From NCBI RefSeq assembly GCF_932274485.2, contig NC_065882.2, positions 27,546,890 to 27,610,889 on the forward strand: 64,000 nucleotides of DNA, read 5' to 3'. The position numbers and the translations under genes were made by a program. The stretch's first letter is position 1. Every line of letters begins with the position of its first letter. The notes below the pieces were generated by a model. It did not search any database. It saw only the letters and a list, made by a program, of their open reading frames with translations, and had not been told where the DNA came from. Shown in pieces: positions 51,489-62,370 of this stretch. Source of the DNA: Patella vulgata. Its lineage: Eukaryota; Mollusca; Gastropoda; Patellidae.

Positions 51489-53439
51489 TACTATATAAAT
51501 CATCGGAGCAGAATAGTAGGACGTTAAACCCCGTTTCATTTTATTTGTATAAATCATAAATTCGACATTTATTCACATGAAAATCCCATAATCAGCTCTC
51601 CAGACCATCGAATGGATTTTACTTTCAACGGATTTAAACACAATTGACATTTAATAATTTAATTTAAAAATGGGTAATCGAGACTTTGTTTATTATCGGA
51701 ACAAAGGTAACAATGACAATCGAGACTACACTGTTCTTCAAACGGCCATAACTCAGCTCAGAATGAAGTGATTTGATTGTTACAGCTAGAACGTTATCTA
51801 AATCTTAGATAATGCATCATTAAACTTCTTAGAAAAACAAATAAAATATCTATATGCCTCGTAAATTGATAGTTCAAACGTGTATATTTCAGCGACGGAT
51901 CGGCATAAATGTTGCACACAATCTAATTTGAACGCGCATTAAATAGATGACGTTAAAAAAGAACATTTTTTACCAACCAGCATGGTACTCAGAAGCACTA
52001 ATGTCTTTAATATAGAGACTCATTAGGTATTCTACACGATATTCCCCCGGCGGACAGAGCGATGGGTTTTACTTTTAAATTATCGAATAACATATAAAAT
52101 ACAAAGGCCTTTATGAATTGTTATATTGGAATACTTTATCAACCATAATACAATGGATCCTCAAACAATGGTTGTCTAAAACAATAATAAAACATCCTAT
52201 ACATTGTTCCGTTATATTCAAATTTAAAACAAAAGTCAGGTTGCTATATGACAATACAAGAGAGGATCATAATCAGGCAAGATCCACACTTCCTAGGCAA
52301 GGGTAGCAAGCATTAGCAAAACTCCTTAATAATAAACAATATTATCACACTTCAGAATTATGGACTATTGTTTCATTGGTAAATTTTTGTGTGGTAGATT
52401 TGGAACTACGAATACAGTATTTCATCTGAACGAATTTATAATCTTAGACTATTTTCAGGGAGTAGACTGTGTGAAAACGACCCTTTAAGCTGATCGATTG
52501 TAGAAATTGAGCCTTTGTATGTGTTCATTAATACTTCGTTCCGTTTTATTTTCGTTCATTTTTTAAAGATACATTTCCACGAAAGTATTAATAGGGTAGT
52601 TATTTCCAGTAAAAGTATGGCAAATTTTGTATGTATGGAAAATAGAGACATACAATCTTACTAGAAAAACACGGGACAAACATTTAAGGGTATCACTAAC
52701 GGCCAACTTGTCTCTTGTTGTTTGCTTGAATGACGTAGGGAGCGCTTAGTTTTGCTAGAGGTTTTGAGAACAATGAAAGATTTAAACGCCTTGCAGACTT
52801 TGCAATTAAACGGCGGAAAAGGAAGTTGGCAGAGGTTAATCTAAAAATTTCATAGGCTTTGATATTTATGGTAAATGGGCAGTTAGTAACGATTAATTGG
52901 GCACGCTTATTATAATGGACAATAAGAGGTTAAATATTTTACTCATGAATATAAGTCCCTCTTAAACAAGCAGTGATAACTGTTGGACGTATATGATGGT
53001 CTGTGATTGAAATTTTATATGTTTTGATGGATACTAAAGTTAGAAGTGTCGGATAAACAGAGGCGTGTTTTATCAGAAGAGCCTTTACAGATGGTATTTT
53101 GAAGTATTAAAGAAATTATTTTTAAAGCTTACAAAATTTCCTTTCACTTTTTTTATATCTAAAAATAATCCCACAGCTTTCCTTAATAGACGTTAATTAT
53201 ACTGTTTCTCTCTCTCTCTCTACTTCAATATTAAGTTTCACTTTAATCTTAATGATACACGCTGTTCAAAATATCTCACCGTCTTGGGAGGTACTGTGTT
53301 CTAATTCCTGGAGATTCTTATAAATATTTCCACAAAATATGTTATAACACCGATCGCAAATTAAATCTAAACTCCATTTTTTCGTAGGAGCCACGGAAAT
53401 GCGCAGGCTTATTAACAAGAAATTTACTGAGTTCACCTA
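51489..53439. other. No gene; MITE-D fragment at 52567-52690
   Basis: A SINE-A tail (AGTAGGACGTTAAACCCCG) sits at 51517-51535. TTAA plus AGATACATTTCC at 52563-52578 followed by CCAGTAAAAGTATGG is an inverted MITE-D end. A (CT)n tract lies near 53208-53220. Otherwise featureless. Confidence 0.5.
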
Positions 53440-53712
53440 TAAAGTTCCCCAGGATTTTCTAGCGTGGTTTCCCTTGTCAGTGTTCAAGTGAGGTTGCTGG
53501 CAAGGAAAGAGGTACAGCAGTTCGGATGGTAAAAAAAAAACGAAGTCCCGTGTAAACGTTGGCGTGCACGTCAAAAAACTCTCGACATATTTGGAATTCA
53601 GTTGCTGTCCGGGCTAAATCCCCGCCCCTAATAGCACACTATGGCGTATGCCCGTCTTCATTATCCAGGTTGGTGCAGAAAAGTAGGACGGTCAAATTCA
53701 TTTCATTTAATT
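53440..53712 (+). repeat. SINE family A copy
   Basis: Plus-strand body AGTTCGGATGG, GTGCACGTCAAAAAACTC, TAGCACACTATGGCGTATGC and tail AGTAGGACGGTCAAATTC plus CATTTCATTT. Confidence 0.75.
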
Positions 53713-53761
53713 TTTCGTGGTTACGGTTCCTTTTGACGTTTTCTCTTTTGTACATGTAATA

Positions 53762-54031
53762 TACTCTTCAAAAAAGTAGGGGATATTCAGAAACAATACA
53801 AAACTGCGGAAATGCACTGCTGTTTTTATTAGAGGTAACCAGTGTATGTTAATAACAGGCCCATTGCCTACACATGAACATAAACAGTTCATATGGGCGG
53901 CTTATCTGACGGCCCCATCTACTCGCAAAGAGATACACTGTCAAAAGTGAAAATGGACGTTTTTGATTTTTGTCATATCACAACCTGCATATGTATTTGC
54001 ATTTCAATATCCCCTACTTTTTTTGAAATTA
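53762..54031 (-). mobile_element. Tc1-type MITE, 270-bp deletion derivative
   Basis: Same TIR (TACTCTTCAAAAAAGTAGGG) and subterminal sequence as 50770-51488 but the interior joins GATTTTTGTC directly to ATATCACAACCTGCAT, losing the transposase remnant. TA duplication at 53760-53761 and 54032-54033. Confidence 0.9.
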
Positions 54032-54303
54032 TATAATAATAACCAATCTGTTAATATAATCATTTGCATAAATGTAGTGCTGTCAGTCAACGAATAAACC
54101 CCACATAAATCAGCATTTAAAAGGGGCGTGTTGCATGTTTTAAACATTAGGGACAGTAACTACGATATTTGATGGGAGAATCTAAAATTCCAACAGTTTC
54201 TCTTTAAGGCTATCGTATAATCCCGACAAATTTGAAAAAAATATATCAAAAATTGTGTTTGATAAGAGTAACGAAATCAAATTCCCTGTTGAGAGACATA
54301 AAT

Positions 54304-54540
54304 ATAGAAGCCTATAAATACCATTCGTAATTTCTACTTTTCGCCCTTTCAAAACACGAAAGTCGAAAAGTCGAAAAGTACAAGTTACGACAAAATGTGA
54401 GGCGACAGCACGCTATACAAGCCAAAATCGACCTAAAAAATAGGAAATTAAGAAATAATACACCGCGATAATAGCGCCCCTCGTTTTTCCTAATTTCTTA
54501 TTTTCGACTTTCATTTTGAATGGTAGTTATAGGCTTCTAT
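54304..54540. mobile_element. MITE with 8-bp target duplication
   Basis: Inverted repeats ATAGAAGCCTATAAATACCA and the complement of ATAGAAGCCTATAACTACCA; exact 8-bp duplications ACATAAAT at 54296-54303 and 54541-54548. The interior has GTCGAAAAGTCGAAAAG and a second small palindrome. An 8-bp duplication points to hAT or P superfamily; 237 bp, non-coding. Confidence 0.88.
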
Positions 54541-55189
54541 ACATAAATGTATTTATAGATACGCTTCTTCATCTTTTGTGAATGTGTTTTTATATTTATT
54601 TTAATTGGGATAAAAAAGCGTATTTATTGTATTTCCCATAGATTTGGGGTTGCTTGTATTTTTTGGAACGTGATGTTTGGTGGAGAGAAAACGAAATAAG
54701 ACAAGAACTTGTAAAACCTGAATATAGGAATGTTTTCTTACTGACACTGTATATGACGGTTACCAGGTGTAGGTAATACAAGTTATATAACCCATGTTTA
54801 AATAACAGTAAATAAATATACACAAACACGTGCTACACATATCTAATCATATCAAACGCTACTCTTTTTTTTAAGAACAGAAAATAAATTTTTAGGTTTT
54901 GATTCTATATCAAAGAATAACATGTGGCTGTAATTAACAAACGTGTGAGTAAAATCATGGCTTTAAGAATATAAATAAAAAACAACACATGTAAACTTGA
55001 TTACGTGACATCTTCTGGGAGATCAAATCGCCCACCGGAAAAAAACCACATAGAAAATCCTTTCACTGGCACTGCCTACAATATCTATTACAATATGTCA
55101 TATTTTAAGAAGCTACATATTAGATGGCGTGGTATTATTCTTATAGAATGAAACTGAATTATGTATTTTTATTGTGAATAAATATTTAC

Positions 55190-55418
55190 TAGAACATAAG
55201 GGTGCTGGTTCGCAAATCTGGAAGTCCGTGTTCGATCACTTTGTACAACGTAATAGTCGTTCGGATGGAACAAAAAACCGGGGTTCGGTGAACACAGTGG
55301 CGTGCACGTAAAGTAATCCTTGAGTAGGCCGTAGCACAGCTGCCCGGGCAAAATGTCCCTCATAGCACACTGCCATCTTCATTAGACCAGTCTGTGCAGA
55401 AAGAGTAGGGCGTTAAAC
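55190..55418 (+). repeat. SINE family A copy with MITE in its tail
   Basis: Head with GGTGCTGGTTCGCAAATC and body CGTTCGGATGGAACAAAAAA, CATAGCACACTGCC; the tail AGTAGGGCGTTAAAC is broken at 55418 by the next element and resumes at 55690 (TTAAACACCATTACATTTC). Confidence 0.8.
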
Positions 55419-55689
55419 CCACAGGCACTTGAAGGGATTAAAATAAAATGTCTTTATAACGCTGTAAAATGACAAATTTAATTAAATTGGAAGCTGTATA
55501 AGGATCATATGAAATCTCGTTGGGAATAAAAAGGACGGAAAGTGCTAGAAATAGTGAGTATTGTGAGATGATAGCAGGCGAAATGTCGCCAATAAGTCAA
55601 ACCAAAATGGCGGGTGATAAACTTTATTAATAGTGTAATAGTCAAACAGTAGTAAGAAATTTTATTTTAATCCCTTCACGTGCCTGTGG
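55419..55689. mobile_element. 271-bp MITE inserted in a SINE tail
   Basis: Near-perfect inverted repeats of about 31 bp (CCACAGGCACTTGAAGGGAT... and the complement of CCACAGGCACGTGAAGGGAT...). Direct TTAAAC on both sides (55413-55418 and 55690-55695), so a TTAA or 6-bp target duplication. The host sequence is the SINE-A tail, which gives an unambiguous empty-site comparison. Confidence 0.88.
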
Positions 55690-55734
55690 TTAAACACCAT
55701 TACATTTCATTTCGCAAAATGTTATAGGCCTAAC

Positions 55735-56025
55735 CCTTATTTGAAGTTCGGTCCCTTCGCTGTCGGTGGTGCAGGACGGAGGGCCGAGCAATGAACAAAC
55801 TAATAGTCGTTCGGATGGAATGGAAAACCGAGATCCGGTGTACACATTGGCGTGCACGTAAAATAACTCTTGATTGTTGGAATTCGAAATAAGAGTAGGC
55901 CGTAGCGCAGCTGATTGGGCAAAATGTCCCTCACAGCACATTACATGGCGTATGCTTACTTCATTATCCCACTCGGTGCAAAATAAATAGGACGTTAAAC
56001 CTCACTTCATTTCATTTGGCAAAAT
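55735..56025 (+). repeat. SINE family A copy, second in tandem
   Basis: Body GTCGTTCGGATGGAATGG, GTGCACGTAAAATAACTC, GGAATTCGAAATAAGAGTAG and tail AGGACGTTAAACCTCAC plus CATTTCATTT. Flanked by related stretches GCAAAATGTTATAGGCC...CTTATTTGAAGTT (55717) and GCAAAATATTATAGGCC...CTTATTTGAAGTT (56020), so either a long target duplication or a SINE-plus-flank duplication. Confidence 0.82.
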
Positions 56026-56255
56026 ATTATAGGCCCAGTCCTTATTTGAAGTTAGAAGTAGAAGTGAGTAATCGTGTCAGTATTTGCTAATATCCCTATA
56101 TGATTCAACAATTGTCTTATAATAATGAGTTTGAACGTAAACGAGTAAATAAATCTGGAAATTGCGATGAATTCTAATGATCATCGAGAGCATAGAACAT
56201 TGCTTAAATGGATCAAGTGCAATAGATGCATACTGTGTATTTTTTTCGAAATCAT

Positions 56256-56407
56256 CTTTCAAAGATAGACTGTATAGTTTAATGAATCTTAAACAGTGCT
56301 AATACAGTTATATATCATTTATTCTTTCAAAGATAGACTGTATAGTTTAATGAACCGTAAATTCGTTTAAACAAACAGTGCTAATGCAGTTATATATCAT
56401 TTATTCT
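56256..56407 (+). repeat. Tandem duplication of about 70-80 bp
   Basis: TTTCAAAGATAGACTGTATA at 56258 and 56325, each followed by CAGTGCTAAT.CAGTTATA; the second unit has about 14 extra bases. Confidence 0.85.
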
Positions 56408-57960
56408 TAAAGTTTATATATTGATCGATTTCTTCTTGTCAGGCTTTCTACAATATCCCTACATTTCTATATTAAGAATCACTTTGAAACCATATTAGTT
56501 CTTTTTCTTCTTATCTTTTTTTTAAACAAAGCCATTGATTAAAGGCACCACAAGCCAAGTTTGTCACGTGTATTTCAAAAGTGAAAAAATACACACTAAT
56601 TTAATGTGAAGACTGTCATTAAGCACATCCGAGTATTTAAAAATTCATGATAATTGACTGGCTTGGCATAGTTATCATTACTATATTTGTCTAATAATAA
56701 GTGTAGCAGAACACTACCACATATAAATTTATTGGCCATAACGTAAGTTAGAAATGATTGATTTAAATAATGTATAAGCTTGGGCCTTTATTCTAGCATG
56801 ATTATTTCACGCTCCTTCAATTTTACAAAAGCTGCATACTACGCCGTGCTAGCTATTAATAATCCATAATCGATCTATGCATGATGGTAGACGACTTAAA
56901 ATTAACTTTTTTGTTCCTGAACACGTCTAATATTCAAAAGTGTCTACATGATTATTAAAGTTGTACATACCATTCTTTTTGAGACCGTTTTATATCTTTA
57001 ATTATTGCTCTTACACACACTGACTATACATATAACACCTCTTTACTATCAGGCCAACACTTACATACAATATTTATCTTATACACCTACCAACAGCTAT
57101 ACGCGTGCATTACACGACTAGCTTTCAGATTACCCAGTCTTCAGTTGTTGGCATTGGTAACTAAAGGCGGTATGGTTTCCATACCGGATATTCGGAACGC
57201 TAAAAATATGTGGCTGATGTAGTTACTATATTAATAGTAACTAATTCTTACAAGTTTCAATGGAAACATTTATTTTAAAACTCAATTTAGTTAACTGACT
57301 TGATAATAGTGACTTGTTGATTGACAGCTCTCTTGAAAGGTCGGGGAGATGAAGTGAGCGGCATTGATATTTCGTCTGTCAGATTGAAGTGAAAGTGCAC
57401 GATGTCCTAACTTTCAACAGTCTTGTTACCAACCAACATGTTCTAGGCAACCATTATCAGACGTCAAAGAAATAGATATTACAGTAACATTTATAAAATT
57501 ACAATCCGATAGACAATTGATGGCAAGAGAATGGGAACAAATAGAACAGAGAAATTTTATTGAAAAGATGGCAAGCAAATTTATTATGGTAGTAAGGGGT
57601 GTAACTGTAAACCATGGATACACGACCGATGTTTTTCTATTCCAGCACACGGTTTGCACATGAGTACTGCATTCCAGTCCTAAAAGTGTATTAGAGTAAC
57701 CGTGTTGGTAATCTACTCAAAAGATCCCCCCTCCTCTTCGAAAAATCACGGGGAACAAAAAAAAATCAAAAGAAGACCCCCCCCCCCCTACATAACACGT
57801 AAACAAATCAGTCCCCATACTAACCCAATACAACCCTCACAGGAAAGTCTGGTCTTGGTGATGCTGTAGACTTAACTTTTTAATTATTTTGTAGCTGCAT
57901 TATATGTCATTCATGTACATGTAGATTGTACTTTTATCGCACGGTTGGATTAAGTAGAAA
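56408..57960. other. No gene or repeat recognised
   Basis: AT-rich sequence; poly-C at 57779-57789 only. Open stretches are short and without family resemblance. Confidence 0.4.
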
Positions 57961-58115
57961 AGCAAAAGAGAGAGAGAGAGAGAGCTAGAGAGAGAGGGGG
58001 GGGGGTTAACGTCTACTCGACACAAACTAGGTCATTCCGGGACTAACATATGGTTTAATTTTATTTCAATAATTCGCTTGCGCGTAGGGGTCTTTTACAG
58101 TGGGCCACCCAACCC
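57961..58115 (-). repeat. SINE family B, internally deleted copy
   Basis: (GA)n and GGGGTTAACGTCTACTCGAC tail side, GGACTAACATATGG and AATTCGCTTGCGCGTAGGGG body, then directly to CCACCCAACCCCC of the head. Confidence 0.8.
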
Positions 58116-58869
58116 CCAAGTAGTAAAGCAAGGAATCCATGCACCGATTTGGCGCGCACGCAACAGTCCGGACAAAAATCTTCCATGTCAGTCACAACGC
58201 ACATGTAGCCATTCTAAATAAATAAAAAAAACTATGTTATTCTTAAGTTAAACTCCATTCCTTTTATTTATCTTATAATTTTGTTTATGGTTAATTAACG
58301 ATGTATATATATATTTGTATAATTATTTAGTGGTTTATTATTACAAACAAATGTTCACTGTTCTGATAAAGTCATTCTACAAATGAAAACTAAAGATAAA
58401 TCACCTACTAATCAACTCGCAAATAATACGAACCCGTTGATTGGTAAAGACAGAAAACTATTTCAATCAATTATCTCTTCACAGTAGAAGAGAATTCCAG
58501 GAGTGCCAAAGTGGTAATCAAGCAGTGCCTAGTTACCTCGCAGCAAGATGAAATAACCAGACTCTATTGTACGTCCAACAATTCTGTTACTGCTTTGCAT
58601 GATGCATTTCATAAGTTATTGAGGCTATTGCGTTAACAATTTTTTTGAATGTGGGGGGGGGGGGGGTCTCATCCTTAGTTCTATTAAATTGTTAATTAAT
58701 TTCATTATTTAAAAAAACTTAAATAACCATTTCTTAAATTTACTCTATAGGTGGAAAGGAAACTAGAGTCTCCCCTTTACTCATCGGTACCTTTTTGTGG
58801 AAGAACATAAAGAAATGCAGTAAGGGCATTTGTAAATACTATCGTGTATAGGCTATATGAAGTCAACAT

Positions 58870-59740
58870 TTTCTATTCTCGTTTTCACTGGTCAACCTCA
58901 TACAGAATCTAGAGCAAAGCGTGAAAAGCGTTCAGCCCATCGAAAATGTGGGGAAACGTCGGAGCCGGGAAAATGACCAGAATTAGTAATTGCTTCCCCT
59001 AATCTCGTGATGGCGAATGTAGTGCCTCTATTTATGGCAATTCCCCCTTTCTCTCCACCCCCCCCCCCCTCTCAACGGCTTTTACATGGCAATTTTTGTG
59101 AACGTTTTCGTCTAGAATCATAGAAAAGTGTTTGAATTTCCATCTTTTGTCAGGTTTTGGTGAATATTCATGATTTTGGGGCGTAAGGAACAGGCAGTAA
59201 ACAGACATATATTAGGGTGATCGTCTACTAAAATGACATCACTGCCTATAGAATCTTTTGACGGGACCTAGCAAGACATATTGGACTTTTTGTTGTTATA
59301 AAGATTAAGATCATCGGATTGTTCAAAAAAAAAAAAAAAAATTACAGGCCAAGAAATTTCTTCGATTTAACTTTGAAGTCAATGGGAATGGATTACTAGT
59401 TTGATTCCACGAGGCTGCAGTACACCATGTTAATTCTGGTCTCTTTGACCGACTCTAGCTTATCCTCAAATTCCCACTGGGTTGAGAGCTCTCTACCAAA
59501 GATGTAGCAACATGTGGCAACCTTTTGGAAAACTTGAGCCTGGCAGAAGCATATTAGTAAACAATAAACCTAACCAACCGCTTAACTAACTCTCTTATCC
59601 TCCAGTCTCAAAATGATGAATATTCACCACAATTTGGCAAAAAATGTATATCCAAGCCCTTTTCTTCGACTCTACACCTAAAAGTCAACAAAAATCTCCA
59701 TGCATAAGGTAGAGCAGGATTACATTCGGGTAACCAGCTA
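58870..59740. mobile_element. Repeat family E in inverted pair
   Basis: Two diverged copies of the 8060-8483 repeat face each other: minus-oriented at about 58870-59210 (TGGTCAACCTCATACAGA, CAGCCCATCGAAAATGTGGG, GGTGAATATTCATGATTTTG) and plus-oriented at about 59400-59740 (TTAATTCTGGTCTC, CTGGGTTGAGAGC, AAAATGATGAATATTCACC). This gives a hairpin-like arrangement. No coding region. Confidence 0.7.
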
Positions 59741-59760
59741 TGGAATTTATCGGTGTTCAG

Positions 59761-60186
59761 CAGAGGCGTAGCCGTGAAATATATATTGGGGGGGGGGGGC
59801 GCAAATGAAATTATATAAAATGTTGACAATCTGTGACGCCAGAGGCAGGATGTAGCGTGATAGGGAGAGTGTAGGAGGGTACCCTCCATTGTGGGGTGGA
59901 GTGGGGGACAACCCCATAAATTTTTTTAAAAGTTTCAGTCTTCTGTAAACACTGTTTTGGCATATTTTACGGGGTTAAACTAAAACATCACACCAACATA
60001 TTGGGATATGTACAGGTTTTATACAGATAGAAACATAATTAATCCTAATAATTGTTGTAAATAAATAGGAGTTAGGGCCTACTATGTAAAAAAAATTTTT
60101 TTTTGGGGGGGGGGGGGTCAAGTATATTCAGGGGGGGGGCGGACCCCCCCCCCCCCCCCCCGCCCCCCACATGTGTGACGCCCATG
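59761..60186. mobile_element. hAT-type MITE with 8-bp target duplication
   Basis: Begins CAGAGGCGTAGCC and ends with the complement of CATGGGCGTCACA; 8-bp duplications GTGTTCAG at 59753-59760 and 60187-60194. The end motif CAG.GGCGTAGCC is familiar from non-autonomous hAT elements. 426 bp, no transposase. Contains G tracts at 59790-59799 and 60105-60117, and the poly-G/poly-C block at 60131-60168. Confidence 0.85.
60131..60168. repeat. Poly-G / poly-C hairpin tract
   Basis: G9 C GGA C18 G C6: nearly pure G then C, able to form a stem or a quadruplex, and hard to sequence. Part of the right end of the hAT-type MITE. Confidence 0.8.
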
Positions 60187-60320
60187 GTGTTCAGTAGATA
60201 TTATATCGGAAGGTAAGAAACACATTGCCAAAGAAAGGTGGGATCAAAGTTCACGGCAATGCATTCCGTCAACCAGTCGCAATACTCCTAAAATTTATCT
60301 GATTTATGTTGTTTTATTAA

Positions 60321-60693
60321 AGATACATTATGTAAGATTTAGATAAAGAGCCGAACACTGCTATTATAGCTCAAAAATAGATAATGTAAAAATAAACCAT
60401 TGAAAATTTCATTCAAATTACTTCATTCTGAGCCAAGTTATCACTGTTCGTAGTGTGCATTGTGGTAACCAATGCACTGGTATATTCGAGACTAAACGTC
60501 GCCTGTCCATTTTTAAATTAAATTTTCAAATGGCGAACTGATCTAATCTAGTTAATATCTCGAGTATCCGATGCCATCGAAAGGTGATTATGGCCTTGTT
60601 TTGTTAATAAATGTCTAAATAATAGTTTATATAACATTTCAGTCCTAAAGAAAGACCTGCAATAGGCAGATTTATCTCTTGCATAATGTATGT
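60321..60693 (+). mobile_element. MITE family C, copy 3
   Basis: AGATACATTATGTAAGATTT at the left, CTCTTGCATAATGTATGT at the right, TTAA at 60317-60320 and 60694-60697; same internal markers as the 24.3-kb copy with about 50 extra bases. Confidence 0.85.
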
Positions 60694-61732
60694 TTAACGT
60701 AAGCCTTCATTATAAATTTATGATATTAAAATTTAATTTCAAATAGGCCTATAACATTTTTCAGTAAACACATTTGAGATTATTAATGTATCCTTTTACA
60801 AATCATCATAACCCCAAAAATATATGAGTAGGCCTAAATACTATGCATATGGCATGTCTAGTATTACAGGCCATTAAAATTATGTGACCCGGGCCATTGG
60901 CAATATTATCATTATTCCAAATCTATCTATATGTCGCAATAGATCTAACAACGTAGCCCTAATCAATGTTTGTTAATGTCGTGATTTTAAGTTAGGAGAG
61001 GGTGACGGCTGTCCTAAGTTAAAATTGATTTTAGTTAAAATTGTCCCTAAAATAGATTTGTGAAACGCAACTATTTTAAGTTAAGATAAAATTTTAACTC
61101 AAAATATTATTTTAGTGAATTTTAACTAAAATGCTTAAAATTGTTCTGTGAAACACATCTATCTTAAGTTAGGATGAAATTTTAGTTTAAGACGATTTTA
61201 AGTAGATTTAAGTTTTATTGAAACAGGTCCCAGGTAATTCACGTGTTCAAACCTTATTGATCCATGTTTTAAACCTAGCCTGGGGTAGCTATATGACATC
61301 TTCAGTTTTAAGTGTTAGTGAAGTAGGTAATTCTTGAACAACTTGTTATCAACAATACTCTAACAATTAGTACGTATAAACAAGGTAATTAAATAGAACA
61401 TTGAATTCCAATACAACATCTAATTACTAGTAAAAAAGGACAACTTTAACAATGGCCAAATTTAAATTGGCGAATTCAGAACGTCGAATTTACCCTCCAA
61501 TAGAAAATGGTGTTATGATTGAGGATATTTGTGATCAAATTTTAGATTTATTGGGGGTTAAATTATTACTGAGTTAAGCTTTGTACTAACAGCTATAGCG
61601 TTTCTGTTATATACTTTAAAACTCCAATTTTCACCTGAGAAAATAAAGGCGCGGGTCAGGTTCCTAAAAGACAAATTATTGTAACAGTATATTAAAATCA
61701 CCAATGTAACCATGCCGGAAATTGTCAAACAT
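60694..61732. other. No gene; internally repetitive TTTTAACT block
   Basis: Bases 61010-61230 have repeated TTTTAA / AAGTTA motifs and two related units about 90 bp apart (GTGAAACGCAACTATTTTAA and GTGAAACACATCTATCTTAA). This looks like a degenerate MITE but its ends could not be fixed. Confidence 0.45.
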
Positions 61733-62370
61733 AAATATTCATGGACACTTGACATGCTTTGAGAGTATGTTCACAGATGAAGAACTTATCGCCCCAACAG
61801 AACCACTGAGCTGCATGTGCGACACGCAATAGCGCCATACACGTGGGAGAGATTCATTGTCAAATTTAACACTTCAAGGAAGGGTTGATGAAAACTGCCG
61901 CTTGCTGGTTTATCCTATCGATGTTTGCTTTCCTATCGGTTCTTGCATAAGATTTACTGTTTAGCGTATCTTTGCTTTAGTGTGTGTTTAATTTAATCTG
62001 GAGACGCGTTCGTCGACGTCAACGTCAACCGACAACACTGCAAGAATTGGCCGTGGCACTGCAAGAGAAGAGGGTCAGATTGCCCCAAGTCGTGATTGGA
62101 CGGTTGATTAGGGGCATGCCACGACGAATTGCTGAATGTCTGAGGATTGGTGGAGCAATTACTCATTATTAAGACAAAAATCAAAAACGTCCATTTTCAC
62201 TGTTCACAGTGTATCTCTTTGCGAGTGAAATGGGGCCGTCAAATAAGCCGCCCATATGAACTGTTTATGTTCATGTGTAGGCAATTGGCCTGTTATTAAC
62301 ATACACTGATTACCTCTATTTCCGCAGTTTTGCATTGTTTCTGAATATCTCCTAGTTTTTTTTAAGAGTA
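61733..62370 (+). mobile_element. Tc1-type MITE, left end missing
   Basis: Matches 50770-51488 from ATTCATGGACACTTGACATG onward and keeps the right TIR (AAGAGTA, followed by (TA)n). The transposase tail reads LQELAVALQEKRVRLPQVV and MPRRIAECLRIGGAITHY. The left TIR is absent. Confidence 0.88.
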
